From: OLB6 sp964467455
Lineage (GTDB): Bacteria; Bacteroidota; Ignavibacteria; Kapaibacteriales; Kapaibacteriaceae
Direction of reading: 5' to 3'
DNA length: 64,000 bases
Assembly: GCA_964467455.1 (NCBI GenBank)
Contig: CAYXQJ010000006.1
Location: 104,451-168,450 of the forward strand
The translations under genes and the position numbers were made by a program. Of the stretch, positions 34,491 through 43,949 are shown piece after piece (position 1 is the first letter of the stretch; each line of letters opens with the position of its first letter). The notes under the pieces were generated by a model, which searched no databases, had not been told where the DNA came from, and saw nothing but the letters and a program-made list of their open reading frames with translations.

Positions 34491-35401
34491 GCGACCTCCT
34501 GCGTCAAGGAGATGAAATACTCTTCCAACGACCGCACCGGCACGATGCCTTCGATGATGATGCCGCCGTCGATCAGCCGCTGCGTAAAGGCATGGATCTC
34601 TTGTCGGTCCAGCGAGACGATCACGGCATGTTCGCCGGTGCTTTGCACGCGGTCGGCAAAGCCCGACGTTTTGATGACGGCGAGGGCTTCGGATACCATC
34701 GGCGACTCCACGGTGACCTTCAATCGGCCGCTGTTGAGAAGGTCCTGGACCGCCCCCTCCACAATGGCCTTACCGTGGTTGATGATGACCATACGTGTGG
34801 CAGTGAGTTCTACTTCGGGCAGGATGTGGGAGGAGAGCAGCACCGTCTTTTTGTGTTCGCGCGCAAGGTCGATGATGATGCGTCGGACGTCCACCATACC
34901 GTGCGGGTCGAGTCCGGTCGTCGGTTCATCCAACACGATCAAGTCCGGATCATGCAGCAGTGCCTGGGCAATGCCGAGGCGTTGTTTCATGCCGTGGGAA
35001 AACGTCTTCACCTTGCTCTCGGATCGCTCAGCAAGTCCCACCACCTCAAGCGTCCGCATGATGTTGCTCTTCGACACATCGGCGCCGGACAGACGTCCCA
35101 GCAGTTCCAGGTTCCGTCGTGCCGTCAGGTAGTTGTAAAAATCCGGACGCTCCACGATCGCACCGATCCTGCGCAGGATCGCATTGCGGTGTTGTTCCAG
35201 CGGCATTCCGAACAATTCGATCGACCCGGCCGTCGGCCGGATCAGCGACATCATCATACGGATCGTGGTGCTCTTGCCGGCGCCGTTCGGTCCGAGGAAG
35301 CCATAGATATCTCCCTCGTTCACCGTCAGGTCCAGCCCATCCACAGCAACGAAGTCACCATAGTGTTTACGCAGGCCGCGAAGTTGTATGATAGGGGGCA
35401 T
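34487..35401 (-). CDS. ABC transporter ATP-binding protein
   Basis: 304 residues. Walker A GPNGAGKST, signature FSHGMKQRLGIAQALLHDP and Walker B LIVLDEPTTGLD are intact, followed by SSHILPEVELTA (His switch). The C-terminal extension resembles NatA/bacitracin-type exporters. The start ATGCCCCCTATC contains the AGGGGGC word in reverse. It heads the ATPase, permease, LolA-like operon, with a CCCTCTCAC palindrome just upstream. Confidence 0.93.
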   Translation of the reverse strand: MPPIIQLRGLRKHYGDFVAVDGLDLTVNEGDIYGFLGPNGAGKSTTIRMMMSLIRPTAGSIELFGMPLEQHRNAILRRIGAIVERPDFYNYLTARRNLELLGRLSGADVSKSNIMRTLEVVGLAERSESKVKTFSHGMKQRLGIAQALLHDPDLIVLDEPTTGLDPHGMVDVRRIIIDLAREHKKTVLLSSHILPEVELTATRMVIINHGKAIVEGAVQDLLNSGRLKVTVESPMVSEALAVIKTSGFADRVQSTGEHAVIVSLDRQEIHAFTQRLIDGGIIIEGIVPVRSLEEYFISLTQEVA

Positions 35402-35463
35402 TTACTCTCCTGTTACTCACCCGGCCCGCTTGCGCGGTCCACCCTCTCACCTTCGTGAGAGGG
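35401..35463. repeat. CCCTCTCAC palindrome element, copy 1
   Basis: TTTACTCTCC at 35401-35410, then a perfect 9-bp stem CCCTCTCAC/GTGAGAGGG with a 4-nt loop at 35442-35463. Copies 2 and 3 (36974-37028 and 43887-43924) have the same stem followed by GGGAGAGTAAA in the other orientation. The remaining bases to 35644 show a weak inverted repeat (CTTGGCT/AGCCAAG near 35556) and no gene. Confidence 0.85.
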
Positions 35464-35644
35464 TACGGTAACGCAGAATGTCTGTAGAAAGTTTACGAAG
35501 AGGAAGGAATTCGATGAAACAGATCCGCCTCACGTAGGGGAGAGAGTGCTTCTTCTTGGCTCGTATATTAAGCCAAGTGGTGGTTGATCATGTGCGAGCT
35601 GTCCTATCGAACCATTGACATACCAACAGTCCGAGCTCATTTCC

Positions 35645-36940
35645 ATGTCGTCACTCCTCCTTCTTGTCTTCGTCGTCCTCAGTCACCTTCTAAGCACACA
35701 GGCGCATGGTCAATGGGTGGACTTTCCAAAAGACAAGAAGATCATTCCTGAAACGATGTCATTCGTGAATGCCCGAGTTGGTGCTGTGGAGGGGAGCCTT
35801 GGGGGACATCCCAGTGTTTTCGCAACGTCGGACTCCGGCAAGACATGGTCAACATGGAGCTATGAGCCGTGGGATTATCGGGAGAACCTGCTACGCAAAG
35901 TGGCATTGGCAAAGACCGGTATTGGCTGGGTTGTTGGTCGTGCCGGTGTCTTTCGGACGGATGACTTTGGTGTCACGTGGCGCAGCGACAGTTTGGCTCT
36001 ACCCGACTCATTACGAACGAAGAAGCCCCTGACCGACTGGACCTCCGTCGAGACATCCGATGGGTGGGCCTTCATTGCCGGTTGCCGTGATGGCAGAACA
36101 GTGGTCTGTCGGCGGTCAATATCGCCGGATAGCGCGTGGCATGTCGTCAAACTTCCCGGCACGCTTGTCTGTGAGGATCTTCCGTATGACTGGATAGATG
36201 TGGCCGGCACCATGGCACCGGATGGAACGGGCATTGTTGCCATAAGAGGTGATACGTTGTTGGCTTCGGTTGATTCAGGGATGACATGGCAGCTTCGCGG
36301 TCCGATCAGTCAGTCCCTGAAGTGGTACGGCATGCACGCAATGTCGTTCCAGGACAGCCTCAACGGCTGGATGGTGTACGGTAACGTAGCGTATACACGA
36401 GACGGAGGCCGTACCTGGATGCGTCCACTGAACAACCTGCCTTCCCCTTGTAGTTCTATTTGTTTCGTTGACACATTACGGGGTTGGACCGCCGACCAGT
36501 ATCAGGTCTTCCAAACCTGCGATGGAGCAAAAACATGGACCGTTCAATTGCTCCGCGAGCGCACGTTCCCACTTCACGTCGTTGATGACCGATACCTGCT
36601 CACGATCGGCGATGACGCGTTCTGGCGCGCTGAATATCGAGAGCTCTGCGATTCGGTAAGCTCGGGGATCGAGCAAGAAGATGAACAAGAGTCAACGCCC
36701 ATCGCTGCGCTTGTCGGGACGGAAGTTCACGTTGACCTGAGGCGCATTCGTGGATCGTCTTCGACCACGGTTCTCATTAGTGATGCTCTAGGACGAACTC
36801 TTGTTCAACACGAACCAGGTACCGGTTCCTCTGATGAATTGCTCGTCATCGACCTCGCCCCATTCGGATCAGGCGTCTATATCACGACAGTCGTCGGCAT
36901 GGGATCAGCTTCAAGCTTGTTGTTCTCGGTGTGCTACTAA
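35645..36940 (+). CDS. Ycf48-like secreted propeller protein with T9SS-like C-terminus
   Basis: 431 residues. Signal peptide SSLLLLVFVVLSHLLSTQAHG, then propeller blades (ATSDSGKTWSTWSY, RTDDFGVTWRSDSLALPD, YTRDGGRTWMRP, QTCDGAKTWTVQL) and a C-terminal domain (TTVLISDALGRTLVQH to GVYITTVVG) of sorting type. Its blades and spacing match the gene at 24111-25379, so the two are paralogues; this copy has its signal peptide in frame. ATG 35645 is chosen for the signal. Function unknown. Confidence 0.8.
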   Translation: MSSLLLLVFVVLSHLLSTQAHGQWVDFPKDKKIIPETMSFVNARVGAVEGSLGGHPSVFATSDSGKTWSTWSYEPWDYRENLLRKVALAKTGIGWVVGRAGVFRTDDFGVTWRSDSLALPDSLRTKKPLTDWTSVETSDGWAFIAGCRDGRTVVCRRSISPDSAWHVVKLPGTLVCEDLPYDWIDVAGTMAPDGTGIVAIRGDTLLASVDSGMTWQLRGPISQSLKWYGMHAMSFQDSLNGWMVYGNVAYTRDGGRTWMRPLNNLPSPCSSICFVDTLRGWTADQYQVFQTCDGAKTWTVQLLRERTFPLHVVDDRYLLTIGDDAFWRAEYRELCDSVSSGIEQEDEQESTPIAALVGTEVHVDLRRIRGSSSTTVLISDALGRTLVQHEPGTGSSDELLVIDLAPFGSGVYITTVVGMGSASSLLFSVCY

Positions 36941-36973
36941 ACCTCATGCACGCAAGAGTGAGAACGAAATAGC

Positions 36974-37028
36974 CCCATCTCACGGAGGTGAGAGGGGGCG
37001 ACGAGTCGAAGACGAGTGGGGGAGAGTA
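36974..37028. repeat. CCCTCTCAC palindrome element, copy 2
   Basis: A 10-bp stem with one mismatch (left arm CCCATCTCAC) at 36974-36997, followed by GTGGGGGAGAGTAAA. It lies between two plus-strand genes. Confidence 0.8.
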
Positions 37029-37106
37029 AAACTGGTGAGGGGAGGCATTGATCAGGGAACACCCACGCCGAGTTTGACGCGGCTCAGGAAGGCAGTATAT
37101 TCTGCC

Positions 37107-39368
37107 ATGCGATTTCTGTTCATTCTCCTCTTACTGCTTCCGTACAAGGTGCTTGCCCAAGATTGCTATTCTGGTATCGTGGTGGATGCCGTCACCGGCG
37201 ATCCGATCCCGGGTGCCACGATCGTGACCTTTGAGCGGAGCGTTGGCACGTATGCCAGTCGGATCGGGAAGTTTCGCATCTGCCCAAAGACGTCAACAAC
37301 GCAGCTGATCGTTAGCGCAGTCGGTTACCGCACTGATTCGATTCAGGTCGAGCCCGGCGATCGAACCCTGCGGATCGGACTGCAGACCAAGAACATCGAG
37401 AAGGGGCCAGTTGAAGTTGTTGCAGAACTCGACGGTAAAGACATCGTTCAACGTGTCTGCCAACGTATGGAGCGACTGCGTCGAGAGAGTAAGACCGTGC
37501 GCTTCTCGCTCTATTCACTCGCATATCGAGAGGTTGGAACGAAGACCGTTCGCAGGACAGCGAGAGAATCGATCACAGATGTGGTCTTGACAACTGATCA
37601 GAATACAACGAACTACAAGATCTCGGACCGCAGGGACCTTGGTGAGATCGATACCTCCGAGTCCCCCGTCGTGTGGGATGAGGAGATGGATCTCAGTTCG
37701 ATCTCCATTTCGATAAGGGGCGTTGAGTATCCGTACCAGTTGAATCTAGGTGACCTCGACCACTACGCCTATCAGATCCTCGAACGCGACACATCTGCCG
37801 GTGGTCAGACCCTCATCGCGTTTGCCCCTACTCCTAGTCGCTCGCCCGGGTTCAAAGGCACGATCGTGCTCCGCGAGGCTGACACAGTGTTTCTCAACAC
37901 CGAATTCGACCTGGTCAATGGGCGAAACTTGCCATACGTTGATCAATATCATGTAGTCCAAACATTCAATCCCGAGATATCGAGGTTATGGTTTCCGGTT
38001 CGGGATGTACTATCCTTCGATGTTCAAGTATCGATGTTGACCGGGATCTCGACGATCCGTTCGCGCGGGAATCACGTCCGGACGATCGTTGATGTAGAGT
38101 TCGACTCAGATAGATCCCGAGAATACGGTCTAAACCCGGACACGATGAACACTGTGGTAATGCGGTCTGAACTCACTCCAGCTGAGGTTGATTCGACCAT
38201 CGCATCGAACAATGCACGCAAAAGGTCGCCCCCTACAGGATCGTTTGAGGACGGCCTTCCGATACCGGTTTTCGGTACGACCGTCAGCATCCTGCCCATT
38301 GTCTATCGTTCTCAGGCGGAGAAGATGGGATATGGTGCGTGGCTCAGCACCCGTATTGACTCAGTAAAGTTGAAGGTGGCCTATGGGTCAAGTCAAGATG
38401 ATGAACAACTCTTCGGAGCAGGAATCAGTCTCAACACCTGGCTGTCAGACGACCAACAACTGGTTCTTTCGGGCGAGTACCTTTCATCACCAATCAGCGT
38501 GCAAAGAGATCAGCTCACAGATCGTACCATCATTCGATCCTGGCTATCGACGGCATATCCCGACTACTACTCGTTCATGCATTCCGATCGGGTGGGCCTT
38601 GGTGTTACGTTCAAAAAGAATGCACTAATGTTGGGATCGCGCTCGGCTTTTGAACGGTACACGACAGACCGACTTGATTCAGCAGCCATTAGTGGCAGTT
38701 GGATCGTTCAGGACCTTGATCTTAGCTATTCGACGTTCCCATCGAACAGAATGGAATCGATCACTGGTGTTCCTCTTGATGTTGGTGCACGCTTAAGAGG
38801 TGGGTGGGAGAACGGGGAGAGTCGAAGCTTTTATGCACTGTATTCCAGCATCCGAACGTCCGTACCGACGCTTGAAACAGGCATTGGGCAGATCCGACTT
38901 GGCATCAGTGCCCAGGCAACGACTACAACACAACAAACATCGATCCCATTCCTCTCGTCCCAGGTCCCACGTTTTACGTTTCAAGGAGATACACGATCGC
39001 TATCAACGTTGCTGGCGAATGATCGGTTCGCTCGGTCCATGCTCTCAACTCGATTTACACTCGATCTAGACGACATCCCATGGCGAGCACTCGACCTTCC
39101 TGCATTCGACGGGATCCTGCCACAGTTTTCCCTTGTATTTCAAGGGTTCAGGATGTGGAATGTCCAGGACCTTCGGCAAACAGCTCAATCAACAACGGAT
39201 CTGACGGTTCTTGAGGCTGGAATTCGCGTGAGTTCGATTCCACTCATCATTACCTCGCTCTTTCAAGCTGATCTCGAGTGCACGTGGTCGGTCGATCATA
39301 ACGCTCGTTTGCAACAGCCGTTTCGCATCACGTTCGCTATCACAACGCCATTCGCTGCACTCGATTAG
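37107..39368 (+). CDS. DUF5686/carboxypeptidase-regulatory-like outer-membrane protein
   Basis: 753 residues. Signal peptide RFLFILLLLLPYKVLAQ, then a CarboxypepD-regulatory-like beta-sandwich (GIVVDAVTGDPIPGATIVTF, residues ~24-90), as at the start of many Bacteroidota outer-membrane proteins. The rest fits the DUF5686 pattern, with a beta-rich barrel-like C-terminal half. It is probably an outer-membrane protein of unknown role. The longer frame from 36801 lies in the previous gene and the palindrome; ATG 37107 opens the signal. Confidence 0.75.
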   Translation: MRFLFILLLLLPYKVLAQDCYSGIVVDAVTGDPIPGATIVTFERSVGTYASRIGKFRICPKTSTTQLIVSAVGYRTDSIQVEPGDRTLRIGLQTKNIEKGPVEVVAELDGKDIVQRVCQRMERLRRESKTVRFSLYSLAYREVGTKTVRRTARESITDVVLTTDQNTTNYKISDRRDLGEIDTSESPVVWDEEMDLSSISISIRGVEYPYQLNLGDLDHYAYQILERDTSAGGQTLIAFAPTPSRSPGFKGTIVLREADTVFLNTEFDLVNGRNLPYVDQYHVVQTFNPEISRLWFPVRDVLSFDVQVSMLTGISTIRSRGNHVRTIVDVEFDSDRSREYGLNPDTMNTVVMRSELTPAEVDSTIASNNARKRSPPTGSFEDGLPIPVFGTTVSILPIVYRSQAEKMGYGAWLSTRIDSVKLKVAYGSSQDDEQLFGAGISLNTWLSDDQQLVLSGEYLSSPISVQRDQLTDRTIIRSWLSTAYPDYYSFMHSDRVGLGVTFKKNALMLGSRSAFERYTTDRLDSAAISGSWIVQDLDLSYSTFPSNRMESITGVPLDVGARLRGGWENGESRSFYALYSSIRTSVPTLETGIGQIRLGISAQATTTTQQTSIPFLSSQVPRFTFQGDTRSLSTLLANDRFARSMLSTRFTLDLDDIPWRALDLPAFDGILPQFSLVFQGFRMWNVQDLRQTAQSTTDLTVLEAGIRVSSIPLIITSLFQADLECTWSVDHNARLQQPFRITFAITTPFAALD

Positions 39369-39374
39369 ATAGCC

Positions 39375-40703
39375 CTACAACCCCTGTACCGCCTCTTTGA
39401 ACCGCTGGCCGCGTTCTTCGAAGTTGGCGAACATGTCGAAGCTCTTGCAGGCCGGGGAGAAGAGCACAACGTCGTGGTCTTCGGCGAGTTCGGCGGCCTT
39501 GTGGACGGCGTCTTCCAGCGTGAGCGACTTCACACAACGTTTGGCCGTGCACCAGTGGTTGAAGATGGCGTCGGCATCTTCACCGATACAGACGATGGCC
39601 TTGACGTTCGTCGCTACAACGTCGTCCAAGGCGCTGTAGTCGTTGTTGTCGCCACGCCCGCCGGCGATCCATACGATCGGACGATCGTAGCTGGTAAGAG
39701 CATACCAGGCGGCGTTGATATTGGTGGCTTTGGAATCGTTCACCCAACGGACGTCGCCCACCATCTTGACGGTCTCAAGACGGTGTTCGACACCCGAAAA
39801 CGAACTGAGTGAATCGCGGATGTTCTCATTCCGCACTTCGAATGCTCGTGCGGCGAGGGCAGAGGCCATGGAGTTGTATAGATTATGCAACCCCGGAAGC
39901 CCTAGTCTACGCGAAGGCATCAGGATCTCCTCTTTATGCTGCTGCGTCCGCAACACCACTTCGCCCCCCCGGACGAATGCGCCTTCAACCTCTCGCTGAG
40001 CACTGAAGAACGCCGTGGTGCAACGAACATGCGGATGTGCGCTTGCTACATGCTCATCATCCGCGTTCAAAAGTACGATATCATTTTCCCGTTGGTGCTC
40101 AAAGATTTTCCACTTCGCATGCACGTACTGTTGAAAGGTGCCATGATAGGAGAGGTGGTCAGGCGTGATGTTGGTGATCACACTTACCCGCGGACGAAAC
40201 GAGGTGATCGTGTCGAGTTGATACGAGCTGCATTCAGCAACGATAACAGTCTGCTCGGAGATGGTGCCCACCAATGCCGACAGCGGCGTACCAATGTTGC
40301 CGGCTGCAACGGCCTGCACGCCCCCTTGATTCAACACATAGGCGGTGAGTGCAGTTACGGTGGTCTTGCCGTTTGTGCCGGTAACAGCCACGATGGGGTT
40401 GCGAAGATGTCGTGATGCGAACTCCAACTCACCGATCACCGGTATGCCGCGTTTGACGGCCTCGACACGTAAAGGGTTGGTAGGGGGCACACCCGGCGAC
40501 ACGATCATCATCTCACACTGCAGGGCTGCATCGGTATGGCCGCCGAATTCGTGGGCGATGCCGTGGTCGTTGAGTTCGGTGATGATCGCTGACGCACTCT
40601 CAGCGGCTTTGGCGTCGGTGACGAAGACGGAGTCGCCGTCGCGTTGGGCAAGATAGGCAGCTGCAAGGCCGCTGCGGGCGGCACCGACAACGGTGATCTT
40701 CAT
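39375..40703 (-). CDS. murD: UDP-N-acetylmuramoyl-L-alanine:D-glutamate ligase
   Basis: 442 residues. VVGAARSGLAAAYLAQRDG at the N-terminus, the ATP loop AVTGTNGKTTVTALT, ITPDHLSYHGTFQQYVHAK, HRLETVKMVGDVRWVNDSKATN and WIAGGRGDNNDYS identify MurD, which adds D-Glu in peptidoglycan synthesis. ATG 40703 is just after the stop of the polyprenyl synthase gene, so they are co-transcribed. The C-terminus ACKSFDMFANFEERGQRFKEAV is also typical. Confidence 0.95.
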   Translation of the reverse strand: MKITVVGAARSGLAAAYLAQRDGDSVFVTDAKAAESASAIITELNDHGIAHEFGGHTDAALQCEMMIVSPGVPPTNPLRVEAVKRGIPVIGELEFASRHLRNPIVAVTGTNGKTTVTALTAYVLNQGGVQAVAAGNIGTPLSALVGTISEQTVIVAECSSYQLDTITSFRPRVSVITNITPDHLSYHGTFQQYVHAKWKIFEHQRENDIVLLNADDEHVASAHPHVRCTTAFFSAQREVEGAFVRGGEVVLRTQQHKEEILMPSRRLGLPGLHNLYNSMASALAARAFEVRNENIRDSLSSFSGVEHRLETVKMVGDVRWVNDSKATNINAAWYALTSYDRPIVWIAGGRGDNNDYSALDDVVATNVKAIVCIGEDADAIFNHWCTAKRCVKSLTLEDAVHKAAELAEDHDVVLFSPACKSFDMFANFEERGQRFKEAVQGL

Positions 40704-40704
40704 G

Positions 40705-41685
40705 TTAGTGCTTGCGCTCCATGAGCTGTTGTGCGAGGTGTTCCAAGAGATCGCGGGCGTGCGAGTCCGGCAGATGATGCAAATGAGCAAAGGCATCTTC
40801 GGTGGTGGTGCGGATCCACCGCTCGGCTTCGTCGATCACGCCGAGTGTGTGCATACATTCCACCATGGCGGGCACGCGGTCTCTGACGATGCCGTTGTTC
40901 GCGAAGAACTCCTCAAGGATGCCGGCACAGGCCTGGTGTTCCGAAGCGGCCGCACGGTCGCGCGCCGTGAGCACCAACCATGTGCGCTTACCCTCCACAA
41001 GGTCTCCACCCGGTGCCTTGCCGAACTTCTCCGAACCGAAGAGGTCCAGCAGATCGTCCTGCATCTGAAAGGCCATGCCGATCTCGCGAGCAAAGATGCG
41101 AAGTGCTTCGATCTGCTCCGATGGCGCACCGGCAATGCGGGCACCGATGTTGACCGACATCTCGAGAAGCTTCGCCGTCTTTTGTTCGATCATGCGGAAA
41201 TATTCGTCAGCCGTCACATCCGTGCGCTGCATGAAGGCCATATCCAACGCCTGTCCCTCACACACTTCGATCAATCCCGTGGAGAACGCCGAGATCACGC
41301 CGATGGGATCGGGGGCTTGGACCGCACTGCGCTCCAACATACGCATCGCCATTCCCATCATCACGTCGCCGGAGAGGATGGCCGAGTTCTCATCAAAAGC
41401 CGTGTGCACGGTCGGACGTCCACGTCGGATGGGTGAACGGTCCATGATGTCGTCATGCACCAACGTGAAGTTGTGCAACAACTCAACGGCCAAGGCGGCC
41501 GACATTGCATGGTCGGAGTTGCCGCCGGTGGCCTCGCAGGCCAGCAACGTTAAGATCGGACGGACCCGCTTGCCCCCTCCCACAAAGAGGTAGTGGACGG
41601 GATCGTAGAGCGGACCCGGATAGGTGAACTCTTGAAGGCAAGCTTCAAGGGCGGAGTCGATGCGGGTGGTGTACGTTGTTAGCAA
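40705..41685 (-). CDS. Trans-polyprenyl diphosphate synthase
   Basis: 326 residues from a TTG start at 41685 (LLTTYTTRIDSALEACL). Both aspartate-rich motifs are present: LVHDDIMDRSPIRRG and QMQDDLLDLFG; GGGKRVRPILTLLACEA precedes them. It makes C15-C40+ prenyl chains for menaquinone or undecaprenyl; chain length cannot be read with confidence. TTG lies at the edge of a GGGAAT word repeat, and the open frame upstream runs into that repeat and fni. The product could feed menA; fni, murD and this gene are adjacent. Confidence 0.88.
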   Translation of the reverse strand: MLTTYTTRIDSALEACLQEFTYPGPLYDPVHYLFVGGGKRVRPILTLLACEATGGNSDHAMSAALAVELLHNFTLVHDDIMDRSPIRRGRPTVHTAFDENSAILSGDVMMGMAMRMLERSAVQAPDPIGVISAFSTGLIEVCEGQALDMAFMQRTDVTADEYFRMIEQKTAKLLEMSVNIGARIAGAPSEQIEALRIFAREIGMAFQMQDDLLDLFGSEKFGKAPGGDLVEGKRTWLVLTARDRAAASEHQACAGILEEFFANNGIVRDRVPAMVECMHTLGVIDEAERWIRTTTEDAFAHLHHLPDSHARDLLEHLAQQLMERKH

Positions 41686-41714
41686 TGGGGAATGGGGAAT
41701 GGGGAATGGGGAAT
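41684..41714. repeat. GGGAATGGGGAAT-type word repeat between fni and polyprenyl synthase
   Basis: Four GGGGAAT units fill the gap exactly between the fni stop codon and the TTG start of the next gene. Confidence 0.9.
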
Positions 41715-42727
41715 CAATCCAAGAGGTGTTGGAGGTGTGAGATGGTGGGCGACCCGGTAAGGAACATCCACCGTCGCAATTCGTCGGACCAGGAGCGGAG
41801 GAGGGATAACACGCCGGAGGTGCCGTCGCGTTCCAAGGTGCGGAGGACGATGCCGGCGGCGCCGACAACGGAGGCACCGAGGGCGATGGCGTTGGCCGCC
41901 TGGCGTCCGCTGGTGATGCCGCCGGAGGCGATGAGGGTGGGGACGATGCCGCGGCATTCATAGAGACACTGGGCTGTGGGGATGCCGACGTCCCAGTACT
42001 GTTGCACGGTGTCGGCGTCTTCGCGACGGAGGATCTCCACACCGGCCCATGAGGTACCACCGGCGCCGGCCACGTCGATAATGTCCACGCCGGCATCGAC
42101 GAGCTGCTCAGCGACCTTCAGAGAGATACCGGCTCCGACTTCCTTGACGATGATGGGGACGGGGCTGGTCTCCACTGCCGCTGTGATCGCCTCCAGCACG
42201 CCGCGGAAACGGGGTTGTCCTTCCGGTTGAAGGAGTTCTTGTAACGGATTCAGGTGCACGGCCATCGCCGATGCTCCGATCAACGTCGACAGCGCTTCGA
42301 GATGTTCTTGCATGGTGCCGGCGCGATGCCAGTCGGCCATTTGCACCGCGCCGACATTGCCGATCGTCGGCACGCGGTCTGCCACCGTCTTCACCACGGC
42401 ATACGATGCTGCTGTCTGCGGCTGTTCGATCGCCGCACGCATCGAACCCACGCCGATGGCAATGCCAAGTTCTGCTGCCGTTTCGGCCAACTGTGCATTG
42501 ATCCGTTCAGCGTCTGGATAGCCCCCTGTCATCCCCGTGATCATGAAGGGGGCAGAGAGGGTGCGTCCAAAGACATCAACGCTGAGATCGATGTCGTTCA
42601 GATCACATTCGGGCAAGGCACAGTAGGGGAGTTCGATCGCGTCGAGTCCGTTGTCCTTTTCGCGGAAACGAACGTCGCGGTCTACCACGAGGCGGACGTG
42701 TTCTTGTTTGCGTGAGGTGAGCGACAT
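41714..42727 (-). CDS. fni: Type 2 isopentenyl-diphosphate delta-isomerase
   Basis: 337 residues. RKQEHVRLVVDRDVRFREK (family N-terminus), PFMITGMTGGY, GIAIGVGSMRAAIE, VHLNPLQELLQPEGQPRFRG, KEVGAGIS, DVAGAGGTSWAGVE and ASGGITSGRQAA are all hallmarks of the FMN- and NADPH-dependent enzyme that interconverts IPP and DMAPP. ATG 42727 lies three bases after TACCTTTG. The frame upstream to 42856 lies in the dprA end and is rejected. It is followed by the prenyl synthase, so isoprenoid genes are linked. Confidence 0.95.
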   Translation of the reverse strand: MSLTSRKQEHVRLVVDRDVRFREKDNGLDAIELPYCALPECDLNDIDLSVDVFGRTLSAPFMITGMTGGYPDAERINAQLAETAAELGIAIGVGSMRAAIEQPQTAASYAVVKTVADRVPTIGNVGAVQMADWHRAGTMQEHLEALSTLIGASAMAVHLNPLQELLQPEGQPRFRGVLEAITAAVETSPVPIIVKEVGAGISLKVAEQLVDAGVDIIDVAGAGGTSWAGVEILRREDADTVQQYWDVGIPTAQCLYECRGIVPTLIASGGITSGRQAANAIALGASVVGAAGIVLRTLERDGTSGVLSLLRSWSDELRRWMFLTGSPTISHLQHLLD

Positions 42728-42730
42728 GCA

Positions 42731-42738
42731 CAAAGGTA
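42731..42738 (-). promoter_or_regulatory. TAnnTTTG -7 box three bases before the fni ATG
   Basis: TACCTTTG on the minus strand, three bases before the ATG. It predicts a leaderless message for fni and the prenyl synthase behind it. Confidence 0.6.
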
Positions 42739-42756
42739 CGGAGTCGCACGGGCCTG

Positions 42757-43776
42757 TCATGCCGCCACAAAGCGCATCCCCGGCAGTTGGCGGACAAGGC
42801 CGCTGAGCTCGTAGTGGAAGAGTCGCGACAGGGCTTCTGCCGAAGAACATTCCCATTCCCGTGCCACGGCATCCACGCCGAGGGGATCACCACCCAAGAA
42901 CCACAGCTCTTGCGGCAGCGACTTCTTCGGCAACGTCGGCTTCTCGAGTCCTAGATCCGACAACAACGTATCGGCATCCACCAGGACGCGAGCCCGTTGA
43001 GACGCAAGAAGTTCGTTGGTGCCCCGACTCCGACTCGACGTGATGTTACCCGGCACGGCATAGAGGGGGCGTCCTTGTAGCAGGGCAAAGTCGGCCGTGA
43101 TCAACGCCCCGCCAGTAGCATTACTCTCGATCACGGCCACAGCATCACTCATGCCGCTGATGATCCGATTGCGCGCGGGAAAGTAGGGCGGCAGTGCAGC
43201 CACATGATAGGGATACTCGCTCACCACGGCACCGTGATGGTGCGAGATCTGCGATGCCAATTGCAGTGCATGTTTCGGCGTGATACGTCCGATGCCGCTG
43301 GCGATCACGGCCACCGTCACACCGCCGTATCGCAGTGTTGCTTCGTGCGCCAACGTGTCGATCCCATTTGCCAAGCCGCTGATGATGGCCACACCGTGTT
43401 CCACCCAGCGCTTCATCAACGTATCCGTCACCGGCTTGCCGTATTGCGTCGTACACGCCCGCGTCCCCACCACGCCCACTGCGGGCATCGATTCAGGGGG
43501 CAGGGCACCGCGCACATAGACGATCATCGGCGGCGTATCGATCCCGCGCAGGCGCATCGGATAGTCGGGATCCCAGATCGACACGGCGCGCACGCCGTCG
43601 TTCTCGTTCATCCGTTCGATCTCGAACGCCTGCTCGCGTTCGTCCAATTCGATCGCGCCGAGGGCATGCAGTGCATCGTCGAAGCCATCGGTAGCATTCA
43701 CCACGGCGATACGCTCCGCGGCAGTTAGGCGCCCCACACGGGTGAGGGCGATGAGGTCGGTGGTGGTCCAGGTCAT
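42757..43776 (-). CDS. dprA: DNA-processing protein A
   Basis: 339 residues. VGTRACTTQYGK, ISGLANGIDTLAHEATLRYGG and FPARNRIISGMSDAVAVIES form the Rossmann-like DprA core that loads RecA on incoming single-stranded DNA during transformation. ALFHYELSGLVRQLPGM-like residues near the C-terminus match the DprA winged-helix. With comF nearby it suggests at least part of a natural competence set. Confidence 0.94.
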   Translation of the reverse strand: MTWTTTDLIALTRVGRLTAAERIAVVNATDGFDDALHALGAIELDEREQAFEIERMNENDGVRAVSIWDPDYPMRLRGIDTPPMIVYVRGALPPESMPAVGVVGTRACTTQYGKPVTDTLMKRWVEHGVAIISGLANGIDTLAHEATLRYGGVTVAVIASGIGRITPKHALQLASQISHHHGAVVSEYPYHVAALPPYFPARNRIISGMSDAVAVIESNATGGALITADFALLQGRPLYAVPGNITSSRSRGTNELLASQRARVLVDADTLLSDLGLEKPTLPKKSLPQELWFLGGDPLGVDAVAREWECSSAEALSRLFHYELSGLVRQLPGMRFVAA

Positions 43777-43886
43777 ACAGTCTTACTCTCCCTCCGTCGA
43801 ACATCTTTGTCGTCGTGTAGAGGGATAGTGTTGTTGACCGTAAGAAATGTGACATTACGACGATGCATAAGCGCAGTATCTGGCTT

Positions 43887-43924
43887 CCCTCTCACGAAGG
43901 TGAGAGGGACCGAGGGAGAGTAAA
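43887..43924. repeat. CCCTCTCAC palindrome element, copy 3
   Basis: A perfect 9-bp stem with loop GAAG (43887-43908), then GACCGAGGGAGAGTAAA. A partial tail, CTTACTCTCCCTCC, lies near 43783. The gap 43777-43949 has no gene. Confidence 0.85.
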
Positions 43925-43949
43925 TGAAGAGAGGTACTGAGTGCGAGTG

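Noticed and set aside
36801..37106. N-terminal extension of the DUF5686 gene
   Set aside because: It reads through the end of the preceding gene and the palindrome element; the signal peptide starts at 37107.
41686..42096. N-terminal extension of the polyprenyl synthase frame
   Set aside because: It overlaps fni in another frame and contains the GGGAAT repeat; the conserved protein begins near TTG 41685.
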